A DNA stretch of 64,000 nucleotides, from positions 806,001-870,000 of the forward strand of contig JAXGYU010000001.1 in the NCBI GenBank assembly GCA_040772085.1, in the 5' to 3' direction. Shown in pieces: positions 16,950-25,163 of this stretch. The DNA is from JAXGMV01 sp040772085 (lineage in GTDB: Bacteria; Chloroflexota; Anaerolineae; Anaerolineales; Anaerolineaceae). The stretch's first letter is position 1, and every line of letters starts with the position of its first letter. The position numbers and the translations under genes are program-made. The notes under the pieces were generated by a model that did no database searches, was not told the origin of the DNA, and worked only from the letters and a program-made list of their open reading frames with translations.

Positions 16950-18090
16950 CAGGGGAAACAAGACCCAGCACAAAGGTCTTCTGACTTGCGGTTTGCTTCT
17001 CATCCTCCTGATTTGTGTGGTGGTTGGTGTATTTGTATACAGCAATTACCTGCTTTCGGAAACCGAACGTAGTTTCGGACCGCCAAGAGATGGAATCTCG
17101 TTCAGCAGACGGGTTCAGTACTCTTTTGCCATGAATATCGCAAGATCGGATTTGCTTGAAAAGCGTTCAGCTCAGTTCGGCGAGGTCGAATTCGAGATCG
17201 GTCAGGGCGAGAGTGTCAACACCATCCTGACGAAACTCAAAGAAAAAGGTCTCATCCGGAATGACGACGCGCTGCGAAGCTATCTGTTGTACAGCGGACT
17301 GGATCAATCGATACAGGCCGGCAAGTACCGGATCCCAATGGGCTTAAGCGGGGTTGAGGTAGCAAGCATCCTGCAGGATGCTTCTCTGAAAGTTATAGAG
17401 GTGACATTCCTCCCGGGGTTGCGGATGGAAGAGGTCGCCCGTCTGCTGCTTGTATCAGGAGCGAACTTCCAATTGACTGAGTTCTATGATGCCTGCCGGC
17501 AACCACTAAGCCAATTAACCATTCCACTCGGTATTACCCCGAACTTCTGCGAAGGCTTCCTCTTCCCCGGGTACTACGAATTTGACCGGCAAAGTAATGC
17601 CTCAATGATAATTTCGCAGATGGTTAATCAGTTTATCTTCAATTTACCGCAAAATTTTGCCGCTAACTGCGCATCGCATCAGCTAGATGCATATCAGTGT
17701 GTGATCCTCGCGTCCATGATTGAGAAAGAAGCGATGCGTCCGGAAGAGCAGGGGCTGATCTCGTCGGTATTTCACAATCGCATCCTGACCGGCATGAAGT
17801 TTGAAAGTGACCCGACCGTTCAATATGCGCTGGGCAATGTATTATCACCGGATGAGTGGTGGAAGAATCCGCTCAGCGCCGCCGACCTGACGGTTAATTC
17901 ACCGTATAACACTTATGCTGTGATGGGCTTGCCGCCTTCACCCATTGCCAGCCCGAGCGCGGCAGCCTTGCAAGCGGCAGCCGAACCGCCTGAAAGCGCT
18001 TACTACTACTTCCGCGCCAAGTGTGACAAATCGGGTTACCACAACTTCTCCGCGACTTTTGATGAACACCTTGGCTACGGATGTCCGTGA
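16939..18090 (+). CDS. mltG: Endolytic murein transglycosylase MltG
   Basis: A 383-residue YceG/MltG protein with an N-terminal transmembrane helix (residues 13-36), a LysM-like subdomain (about 85-150: IGQGESVNTILTKLKEKGLI, AGKYRIPMGLSG) and the catalytic domain with EGFLFPGYYEF, ILASMIEKEA (catalytic Glu E262), VFHNRILTGMKFESDPTVQY and SPYNTYAVMGLPPSPIASPS. It cleaves nascent glycan strands at the membrane, setting their length and releasing 1,6-anhydro ends. The gene lies between ruvX and ppgK with overlapping start and stop codons on both sides, so the three are probably co-transcribed. The length matches the family. Confidence 0.95.
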   Translation: MRTNRGNKTQHKGLLTCGLLLILLICVVVGVFVYSNYLLSETERSFGPPRDGISFSRRVQYSFAMNIARSDLLEKRSAQFGEVEFEIGQGESVNTILTKLKEKGLIRNDDALRSYLLYSGLDQSIQAGKYRIPMGLSGVEVASILQDASLKVIEVTFLPGLRMEEVARLLLVSGANFQLTEFYDACRQPLSQLTIPLGITPNFCEGFLFPGYYEFDRQSNASMIISQMVNQFIFNLPQNFAANCASHQLDAYQCVILASMIEKEAMRPEEQGLISSVFHNRILTGMKFESDPTVQYALGNVLSPDEWWKNPLSAADLTVNSPYNTYAVMGLPPSPIASPSAAALQAAAEPPESAYYYFRAKCDKSGYHNFSATFDEHLGYGCP

Positions 18091-18098
18091 GGTTGCAG

Positions 18099-18866
18099 AT
18101 GGATAATAAGGCAGTGTTGGGCATAGATATAGGCGGGTCTGCGCTGAAATGCGCATTAGTGGATACCGGGTCCGGTGAAATGGTCTCTGAACGCTACCGG
18201 CTGCCTACACCAGTCATGCCGACACCGGAAGAAATGGCAGGTTTTATCCGCGAAGCCATGGACCATTTTGATTATCGCGGTCCCATCGGTTGTGGCTTCC
18301 CCGCCAAAATTGTCAATGACATTATTGCCAATGCAGCTAACATTCATCCCGACTGGATCGGCATTCATCTGCACGAATTTCTGAGCGCGCGTTGCGGCGT
18401 GAATGTCTGGACGATCAACGACGCTGATTGCGCTGGTCTGGCTGAGTTCCACTACAATCCGGAATTGGCCGACCAGGTCGGGCTGGTTGTATTTCTGACG
18501 CTTGGAACAGGCATTGGTTCCGCACTATTCTTCCGTGGTGTGCTGCTGCAGGGCTCAGAGCTGGGACATCTGCTGTATCAAGGGATGGATATCGAGGACT
18601 ACGCTGCGGCATCCATCAGGGAAACTCAATCACTGAGCTGGAAGGAATGGGGCGGCAGATTGAATGATGTGCTGAACCACATCGACTTCCTGCTCTCACC
18701 TGAATTATTTATCCTCGGCGGCGGCATCAGCAAGGACAGTAAGAAATTTCTAAAATACCTCGACCTTGAAAAGAAAATAAAACCTGCCAAATTGATGAAT
18801 AAGGCAGGTATCCTTGGCGCCGCTCTGTATTGCGAAGAGATGGAATCTCAGACCAAAACTGTGTAG
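18099..18866 (+). CDS. ppgK: Polyphosphate glucokinase (ROK family)
   Basis: A 255-residue ROK kinase. It has the phosphate motif LGIDIGGSALKCALVD, the catalytic aspartate region NDADCAGLAEF, and FLTLGTGIGSALFFRGVLLQ followed by SELGH, which are typical of polyphosphate glucokinases rather than zinc-containing ATP-ROK kinases (the CxCGxxGC motif is absent). It would phosphorylate glucose with polyphosphate and/or ATP to feed glycolysis or glycogen turnover; glgA and malQ lie nearby. The start was chosen at ATG preceded by GAGG at 6 bases; an in-frame ATG 18 bases upstream overlaps the mltG stop. The 3' end overlaps the converging ferredoxin gene by 19 bases. Confidence 0.88.
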   Translation: MDNKAVLGIDIGGSALKCALVDTGSGEMVSERYRLPTPVMPTPEEMAGFIREAMDHFDYRGPIGCGFPAKIVNDIIANAANIHPDWIGIHLHEFLSARCGVNVWTINDADCAGLAEFHYNPELADQVGLVVFLTLGTGIGSALFFRGVLLQGSELGHLLYQGMDIEDYAAASIRETQSLSWKEWGGRLNDVLNHIDFLLSPELFILGGGISKDSKKFLKYLDLEKKIKPAKLMNKAGILGAALYCEEMESQTKTV

Positions 18867-19258
18867 CCTGGCCCCTCTGTAAAGAAACGCGCGTTTTCTG
18901 GCACCGCATCGTGGATCGGAAAGACTTCGCCTTCCTCAAGCAGCCGTGTATTTTCCAGGTGCACGGGATTGCCTTCGTAATCCTCACACTCATGCGGCTC
19001 GTCGCATCTCGGCGTGCCTTTCGGCATCGAAATCCGTTCAGTGCCCGTCGCGATGAAGACGTCCGGCAGGTAAGCTTCGTTGTAGATCGCGTCGTAGGGG
19101 CATTCTGAGACGCAGGCACCGCAATCGATACAGGTATCGGGGTCAATGTAAAACCAGGGCCATTCATCAAATGGCTCACCGGGGACAATGCACTCAACGG
19201 GGCAAACAATAACGCAACCACCATCCCTCAGGCACAAGGCAGTAATAACATGTGTCAT
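18848..19258 (-). CDS. FdxA-like two-cluster ferredoxin
   Basis: A 136-residue ferredoxin with two cluster motifs: C9, C15, C19-P and C23 in CLRDGGCVIVCPVECI, and C43/C46/C49/C53-P in CIDCGACVSECPYDAI. The GDG-type spacing and the GEPFDEWPWFYIDP segment resemble FdxA (7Fe/8Fe) ferredoxins. A C-terminal extension of about 70 residues (GTERISMPKGTPRCDEPHEC...) with two more cysteines is longer than usual. It is a cytosolic low-potential electron carrier, likely for pyruvate or other 2-oxoacid oxidoreductases. The start has a near-perfect ribosome binding site (GAGGTGATC), suggesting high expression. The gene stands alone and overlaps the ppgK 3' end. Confidence 0.9.
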   Translation of the reverse strand: MTHVITALCLRDGGCVIVCPVECIVPGEPFDEWPWFYIDPDTCIDCGACVSECPYDAIYNEAYLPDVFIATGTERISMPKGTPRCDEPHECEDYEGNPVHLENTRLLEEGEVFPIHDAVPENARFFTEGPGYTVLV

Positions 19259-19324
19259 CTGATCACCTCAAAGTACAATAATAATATTTGACAATACTAT
19301 CATAGATATCAGCCAAGTTTTTGC

Positions 19325-20248
19325 ATGGAAAAGAAGCCATACTTCATCCTGTTTATAGGCGTGCTCGCGGTCTCAAGTGCCGCGATCATGATCAGAGTTG
19401 CCCAGCGCGAAGTCACCTCAGAAGTGATTGCTTTTTATCGGCTGGCGATTGCGGGCGTCTTTTATGCGTTGTATTCGCTGGCGCTCGGTCAATTTTCATT
19501 GAATTTCCCGTTCAGCCGGCTTGTGATTATTGCTGCCTCTGGATTATTCCTGGCGTTGCACTTTATCACCTGGATTAAATCGCTTGAATACACTGACATC
19601 CTGAGCTCCGTTGTCCTGGTGTCCACAACGCCTTTCTGGGTCGCCTTGCTGTCAAAGACAATCTTCAACGAAAAGATTTCAAAAAAATTCTGGATCGGTT
19701 TGGTGATAGCGTTGCTGGGGGTTGTCATCATCAATCTTGGCAGTCCAGTCATTTCGGGAAGCATTATGGCAGATGGCAGCCGTTTGTCAGGTAATTTACT
19801 CGCGCTTGCAGGCGCGCTCTGCATGGCTGGATACACGATCCTGAGTAAAAAAGCGCGGGCTGAGACATCCATTTCAGTCTACGCGGCACTCGCATACAGC
19901 AGCGCGGCGTTGTTCGTCCTGCTTGTCATTACGATCCAAAAATTGCCAATGATTGGTTTTTCGACACAGGCGTGGGTATTCATCGCACTGATCGCAATTT
20001 TTCCGCAGATAGTAGGGCATACATCCTTCAATTGGGCGCTGAAGTTTCTGCCGGCTTCAATTTCTTCTATTGCATTGCTGGGAGAACCGGTAGGGTCGAG
20101 TTTACTGGCGCTGCTCATCTTCCAGGCGGTTCCAGGTTACCGGGAGCTTATCGGCGGTCTGCTGGTGCTGGCGGGGATCGCATTTGCTGTTATGGACAAT
20201 ACTCGGAGTGCAAAGCGACCAGAAGCTAGCGACCGTAAAGCAGGTTAA
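19325..20248 (+). CDS. EamA/DMT family permease
   Basis: A 307-residue inner-membrane protein with ten predicted helices arranged as two EamA repeats (about residues 8-138 and 156-288). Typical motifs are EVIAFYRLAIAGVFYALY, LALHFITWIKSLEYTDILSSVVLVSTTPFWVAL and, in the second repeat, ISSIALLGEPVGSSLLALLIF. Such drug/metabolite transporters export or take up small metabolites such as amino acids or nucleobases; the substrate is unknown. There is no clear ribosome binding site before the ATG. The 3' end overlaps the converging malQ gene by 23 bases. Confidence 0.88.
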   Translation: MEKKPYFILFIGVLAVSSAAIMIRVAQREVTSEVIAFYRLAIAGVFYALYSLALGQFSLNFPFSRLVIIAASGLFLALHFITWIKSLEYTDILSSVVLVSTTPFWVALLSKTIFNEKISKKFWIGLVIALLGVVIINLGSPVISGSIMADGSRLSGNLLALAGALCMAGYTILSKKARAETSISVYAALAYSSAALFVLLVITIQKLPMIGFSTQAWVFIALIAIFPQIVGHTSFNWALKFLPASISSIALLGEPVGSSLLALLIFQAVPGYRELIGGLLVLAGIAFAVMDNTRSAKRPEASDRKAG

Positions 20249-21728
20249 GCTCCTTCAACCAATCCCAGTTGCTGTTTTCTGCCAGTTGGTCAGACGTAAC
20301 ACGCCATGACCAGTTACCACCGGCCTGACCCGGGAAGTTCATCCGGGCCTGTCCGCCAAGGTCAAGCAAATCTTGCAGCGGAATAATGGCGGTATCCGCG
20401 ACAGATTGCCATAACAATCGTATCAACGATCTGCTGAAGGGAACGGCAGGGTCCCCGCTGAGGTACTCAAGAATATATGCTTGTACCTCATCATCCAATT
20501 GACTGAACCAGCTACGGGTCGTATCGTTGTCATGCGTACCGGTGTAGGCTACACAATTTCTCACGAAGTTATGCGGCAGGAACGGATTATCACTCTCCTG
20601 ATCGAAGGCGAACTGCAATACCTTCATCCCAGGCAGATTGTTGGCGTCGCGTAAAGCTTCAACTTCTGGCGTGATCACACCGAGATCCTCGGCAATGATG
20701 GGAAGCGTGCCTAATGCATTTGAGAGCGTGTCAAAAAACGATTGACCAGGCCCAGGTTGCCACTTCCCCTTGATGGCAGTCGACTCGGTAGACGAAACCT
20801 CCCAGTATGCTTCAAACCCGCGGAAATGGTCCAGCCTGATGTTATCGAACAGGCGCAAATTTGCCTTGACACGCTTGATCCACCAGGCGTAGCTTTCCTT
20901 ATCGTGAGCCTGCCAGTCATAAAGTGGATTGCCCCAAAGCTGTCCGGTTGGTGAGAAATAGTCAGGCGGCACGCCCGCGACGACACTCGGCTTGCGCTTG
21001 GAATCAAGTTTGAATAGCTGAGGATTTGACCAAACGTCTGCGCTATCCATGGAGATAAAAATCGGCAAATCGCCCAGGATGGCGATTTCGTGTTCATTGG
21101 CATAGGCTTTGACGCGTGTCCACTGGTCAAAGAACCAGAATTGGTAAACTTTCTGACGAGATATCTCGATCTCATGGTCAGCCTGGAAGGCGGCAAGAGT
21201 GCTGAAGTCTCGCAGGCGGTACGGATCTGGCCACTCCAGCCACGAGCGACCTCCATGATAATCTTTGAGGCACATGAACAACGCATAATCGTCAAGCCAG
21301 TCTGCTTCCGCCTCGCAAAAAGCCTTGTAGTCGGCAATCTTCGCATGATTAGTAAGCAGGAACACATCTGCACAACGGGAGAGGAAATCATTCTTCCAGC
21401 CGATGACCCAGCCATAATCGACTCGGTCAGCAGGAAAATCCGGGGTTTCAGTAACAGGAGCGATCCCGTCCTCAATCAGCAATTCAGGGCTGATCAGAAA
21501 ACGGTTGCCCGCGAAAGCGGAGAAACATTGATAGGGCGAATCACCATAGCCGGTCTGACCAAGCGGCAGGATTTGCCAGAGTTTTACTCCCGCGCCATGC
21601 AGCAAATCCAGCCATGCAAAGGCTGCAGGTCCAAAATCTCCGATGCCATATTTGCCAGGCAGCGAAGTGGGATGCAAGAGAATCCCGGAACGGCGCATCT
21701 GCTGAGTTTCGACAGACTCATCAGTCAT
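20226..21728 (-). CDS. malQ: 4-alpha-glucanotransferase (GH77 amylomaltase)
   Basis: A 500-residue GH77 enzyme. It contains RSGILLHPTSLPGKYGIGDFG, WQILPLGQTGYGDSPYQ, the nucleophile region NIRLDHFRGFEAYW, the acid/base region PIIAEDLGVITPEVEAL and the stabiliser YTGTHDNDTTRSWF. It transfers maltodextrin segments between alpha-1,4-glucans during glycogen or maltodextrin recycling. It is directly downstream of glgA with an 8-base overlap (ATGACTGA), so both are made from one mRNA. The length equals the family norm. Confidence 0.95.
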   Translation of the reverse strand: MTDESVETQQMRRSGILLHPTSLPGKYGIGDFGPAAFAWLDLLHGAGVKLWQILPLGQTGYGDSPYQCFSAFAGNRFLISPELLIEDGIAPVTETPDFPADRVDYGWVIGWKNDFLSRCADVFLLTNHAKIADYKAFCEAEADWLDDYALFMCLKDYHGGRSWLEWPDPYRLRDFSTLAAFQADHEIEISRQKVYQFWFFDQWTRVKAYANEHEIAILGDLPIFISMDSADVWSNPQLFKLDSKRKPSVVAGVPPDYFSPTGQLWGNPLYDWQAHDKESYAWWIKRVKANLRLFDNIRLDHFRGFEAYWEVSSTESTAIKGKWQPGPGQSFFDTLSNALGTLPIIAEDLGVITPEVEALRDANNLPGMKVLQFAFDQESDNPFLPHNFVRNCVAYTGTHDNDTTRSWFSQLDDEVQAYILEYLSGDPAVPFSRSLIRLLWQSVADTAIIPLQDLLDLGGQARMNFPGQAGGNWSWRVTSDQLAENSNWDWLKELNLLYGR

Positions 21729-23169
21729 TGTTGCTCAGCAGCTCCTGATACAAGGCGTAGTACTGACGCGCCGGCGCAGTCCAGGAGAAGTCTGTTGACA
21801 TGGCATTGCTCTGGAGATGACGCCAATAGTCCGGCCGGCTGGCGAAATCACCGAGCGCCTTGCGCAACGCATGCTCCATCGCGACGGGATTTGCTTCCTG
21901 GAAGAGGTAACCAGTTTTCCCAGTGCCTTCAGGCGTGATTGTGTCGCGCAAGCCGCCGACAGAGCGCGCGAGGACCAGCGTGCCGTAACGCATGGCAATC
22001 ATTTGCGCCAACCCGCACGGTTCATAGCGGGAGGGCATCAGCAGCAGGTCAGCGCCGGCATAAATGCGATGGGCAAGAGCGCTATCGAACCTGAAGTAAG
22101 TAGCGATTCGGTCCGGATGTGCCTCGGACGCGTGTGAGATGTCACGTTCGATCTGACTATTACCGGTACCGAGGATCACAATCGACCAGGGCATGTCCAG
22201 CGCTCGCATTAATGCCGCGATGGCGATGTCCATGCCTTTCTGATAGTCCAGCCGTCCGATGATGGCGAGCAGAGGCTTTTCAATGGAAGAAGCGTCGAGG
22301 TGCGCTTCGTTGAGCAATGCTTCTTTATTCTTAGCCTTATCTGATAGGGTTTGGATGGAATAGGGGCGGAGGATCGCCGGGTCATGTGCAGGATCCCATT
22401 GGTCGGTGTCAATGCCATTCACGATGCCCGAAATCAAATGGCGCTTCTGGCGCAGATACCACTCCAGCCCACACCCGAATTCACTTGTCAACACTTCTTG
22501 CGCATAGCCATTAGATACAAATGATATTCTGTCTGAAAAAGCAAGCCCTAAGCTTAGTGGCAAAGAATCTGCCCACCCTGGAAGAAGATGATCCGTTCGG
22601 AAGGGGATATGAAAATCCCAGAGGTAATCTCCCGCATTCGCGCCCATGAAGGGCAGATTGTGGATGGTGAGAAGACTCTTCGGTAATTTGTAACTCGGGT
22701 CAATTTCAGCTAAATACCTCGCTATCATGGGGACAAGCGCGGTATGCCAGTCGTTGACGTGCAAAATATCAGGATGCCAATCAATCTGCCGTATCATCTG
22801 GGCGACCGCGACGCAGAACAAGGTGTACTTCTTTGTGTCCCAGTCGACGTTGTCCGAATAAACAGATCCACTGCTGCTGATCCAGTCGGCTTCGACCAGA
22901 TAGACGGTCAAATTGTCGAGGTGCGTCTGATGAACATCGATCTGCTTGACGGTATTGAGGTAAGCGACTTCAAATGTTACAACGTGTTCAAGCGCGCTCA
23001 GCTTGTTTCTGATTACCGAATGAAAAGGGATGACCAGGCGGATATCTATCGCACGATCATCCGTAGCGTATAACTTGAGCAGCTCTTTTGGCAGCGAAGG
23101 CGCAACATCGCCTAGGCCGCCAATTTTTACCAGCGGATCCGCTTCAGCGGCGACTAAGAGTACATTCAT
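21721..23169 (-). CDS. glgA: Glycogen/starch synthase (GT5)
   Basis: A 482-residue GT-B glycosyltransferase. The N-terminus MNVLLVAAEADPLVKIGGLGDV holds the ADP-glucose binding KxGGL motif; IDWHPDILHVNDWHTALVP, LTIHNLPFMG and the C-terminal nucleotide-sugar site LLMPSRYEPCGLAQMIAMRYGTL (with RYEPCGL) are diagnostic. It extends alpha-1,4-glucan chains from ADP-glucose (or UDP-glucose) in glycogen storage. Start and stop share one base with the upstream amidohydrolase-CYTH gene (TAATG). No glgC or glgB lies in the window. Confidence 0.94.
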   Translation of the reverse strand: MNVLLVAAEADPLVKIGGLGDVAPSLPKELLKLYATDDRAIDIRLVIPFHSVIRNKLSALEHVVTFEVAYLNTVKQIDVHQTHLDNLTVYLVEADWISSSGSVYSDNVDWDTKKYTLFCVAVAQMIRQIDWHPDILHVNDWHTALVPMIARYLAEIDPSYKLPKSLLTIHNLPFMGANAGDYLWDFHIPFRTDHLLPGWADSLPLSLGLAFSDRISFVSNGYAQEVLTSEFGCGLEWYLRQKRHLISGIVNGIDTDQWDPAHDPAILRPYSIQTLSDKAKNKEALLNEAHLDASSIEKPLLAIIGRLDYQKGMDIAIAALMRALDMPWSIVILGTGNSQIERDISHASEAHPDRIATYFRFDSALAHRIYAGADLLLMPSRYEPCGLAQMIAMRYGTLVLARSVGGLRDTITPEGTGKTGYLFQEANPVAMEHALRKALGDFASRPDYWRHLQSNAMSTDFSWTAPARQYYALYQELLSNND

Positions 23170-25163
23170 TAATCTGTCAGTCCCTTTGCTTTTGCCATAT
23201 CGACGTAGTCGGCGTTGATTGCTTCATCATGCGGCAGACCAAGGTGATCCAGTAAGTCATTGGCAACGCGCGCCTTGATTTCCGCGTCCTTTCCGCTCCA
23301 GGTACGGGTCTTGATCTCAAGGAATTTCCCTTCCAAAGGAACGGAGACCAGATCCACATTGATGAAAAATTCAATGCCATTGAAGTTCACCAGATATCTG
23401 AAGCGTTCTTTTTCAACCTCAAAGTCAGATTGCGGCATGAAGTATTCGCGATAGAAACGCAGGCTTTGGGTAGCCGGCGCCAGATAACGGCTGCGGGAGA
23501 GAAAGACCTGACCAGGCAGCTCCTGTTCACGCTGGACACCAAGGTGGGTAAGCCGTGAGCGTACCTGGCTGACATCACCACTGTCATCGACGAAATGATC
23601 TTCGCGGTAACGGATGCGGCCTTGCTCGGGATCCGCGAAGCTGAAGTAGGTGTCATATTGGCGGTAGTGACGCTTGCGGATAATGGTGATCTCATCGTCG
23701 CTGGTGATCCGCGCCATGATCTTCTTGGGATCATCAATGGGCACCTTGATCTGAACCTCAAAGGACTCTTCTTCTGAAGCGCCGCCGATGGCGATCAGCT
23801 TGGAGAGAACCGAATTCTCCCTGTCAGCAAGGAAGGCGTCAATCTGATAGGCAACAGTTTGGGCGTCCGCGATCAACTCCTTCTCATTCAGCGTCAGCAA
23901 CTCCCGGTCGCGCATCAGCCATGCGCCGTTGACCATGACATCCGTGACATCGGTCGCCTTGGCAGCATAAATCAGGCGCGAGTAGATGTTGTCGTTATCG
24001 CGGTTGAATTGAGGCGAATTATGGAGGGGCGATAGGTCCACCAGGATCAGATCAGCCCGCTTTCCAGGCTCCAGTGAGCCAGTGATATGTTCGATGTGCA
24101 AAGCTTCAGCGCCGCCGCGGGTTGCCATGCGCGTGACGGTGCGCGCCGGCAGGGCGGTCGGATTACCGCTGACATTCTTGCCCAGGAAGGCAGCCAGCCG
24201 GATCTCCTCAAACATATCGAGGTCATTATTCGAAGATGGTCCGTCCGTGCCGATGCCCACGCGCAGCCCAAGGTCCTCCCACTTACTCACTTCAGCAAAG
24301 CCGGATGCCAGCTTGAGATTTGAGGACGGGTTATGAACCAGACCGCTGTCAGCGTGCTGGAAAGTGCGCATCTCGCCTTCGTCAATGTGAACGCAATGCG
24401 CGGCGATGACCTTCGCTTCAAGAACATCCTGTTTCTTCACGTATGGCACGACCGGCATGCCGCGCTGTTTACGCATGTTTTCGACTTCACTCGCGGTTTC
24501 AGCAATATGGATTTGCAGCGGAACATCAAATTCACGGGCAATCTCAGAGCATTGCTGCAGGATCAGGTCGGTGGTTGTATATGGCGCGTGCGGCGCGATC
24601 GATGGGACAATCAGCGGATGACCGACCCACCTCCTGATGAAATTGCGCGTATATTCAAGCGCTTCTTCATAGGACGAGGAATCAGGCGAGGGGAACTTGA
24701 GGATCGTCTCGCCCAGTACCGCCCGCATGCCCGCTTCAACTGTAGCTTCGGCGACATCATCTTCGTAGTAGTACATATCCGCAAAACAGGTCACACCGCT
24801 GCGGATTTGTTCCGCGCAAGCCAGTTTTGTGCCTAGTTTGACGAACTCACTCGACACAAATGCGCGCTCGACGGGCATCATGTACCCCAGCAGCCAGACA
24901 TCGAGACGCAAATCATCTGCCAGCCCGCGCAGCAGCGTCATAGGCACGTGTGTGTGGGCGTTAATCAAGCCCGGCATCAGGACTTTCATCTGGCAATCAA
25001 AGCGAGGAAGGGAAGCGTACTCAGCTTCCAGCTCCGCGCTCAATCCAACGGCAACAATATCTGCCCCTTTGACAACAACCGCGCCGGGGCTGAAGACCTG
25101 CATTTTTTTATCAATGGTCAAGACGACCGCGTTAGTCAACAGAAGTTCTTGATGGCGATCCAT
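23169..25163 (-). CDS. Amidohydrolase (MtaD/TRZ-ATZ type) fused to a C-terminal CYTH domain
   Basis: A 664-residue protein in two parts. Residues 1-440 are a cyclic amidohydrolase/deaminase: HTH (70-72), IHIAE (H219, E222), AAHCVH (H256) and GTDGPSSNNDLDMFEE (D307) give the metal and catalytic ligands, and the overall pattern matches S-adenosylhomocysteine/methylthioadenosine deaminases. Residues about 466-655 look like a CYTH (triphosphate tunnel) domain: EVQIK in place of ExExK, TYFSF, RIRYRE, RSRLT, EKERFRYL, FFINVDLV and GKFLEIKTRT. I know of no characterised enzyme with this pairing. The ATG is preceded by GGGAGG. It overlaps cinA by 32 bases and glgA by one. Domain calls are firm for the first part, good for the second. 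Confidence 0.85.
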   Translation of the reverse strand: MDRHQELLLTNAVVLTIDKKMQVFSPGAVVVKGADIVAVGLSAELEAEYASLPRFDCQMKVLMPGLINAHTHVPMTLLRGLADDLRLDVWLLGYMMPVERAFVSSEFVKLGTKLACAEQIRSGVTCFADMYYYEDDVAEATVEAGMRAVLGETILKFPSPDSSSYEEALEYTRNFIRRWVGHPLIVPSIAPHAPYTTTDLILQQCSEIAREFDVPLQIHIAETASEVENMRKQRGMPVVPYVKKQDVLEAKVIAAHCVHIDEGEMRTFQHADSGLVHNPSSNLKLASGFAEVSKWEDLGLRVGIGTDGPSSNNDLDMFEEIRLAAFLGKNVSGNPTALPARTVTRMATRGGAEALHIEHITGSLEPGKRADLILVDLSPLHNSPQFNRDNDNIYSRLIYAAKATDVTDVMVNGAWLMRDRELLTLNEKELIADAQTVAYQIDAFLADRENSVLSKLIAIGGASEEESFEVQIKVPIDDPKKIMARITSDDEITIIRKRHYRQYDTYFSFADPEQGRIRYREDHFVDDSGDVSQVRSRLTHLGVQREQELPGQVFLSRSRYLAPATQSLRFYREYFMPQSDFEVEKERFRYLVNFNGIEFFINVDLVSVPLEGKFLEIKTRTWSGKDAEIKARVANDLLDHLGLPHDEAINADYVDMAKAKGLTD

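Noticed and set aside
24333..24836. 167-codon open frame on the plus strand
   Set aside because: It lies antisense inside the amidohydrolase-CYTH gene, has no family motifs, and is explained by the codon bias of the real gene.
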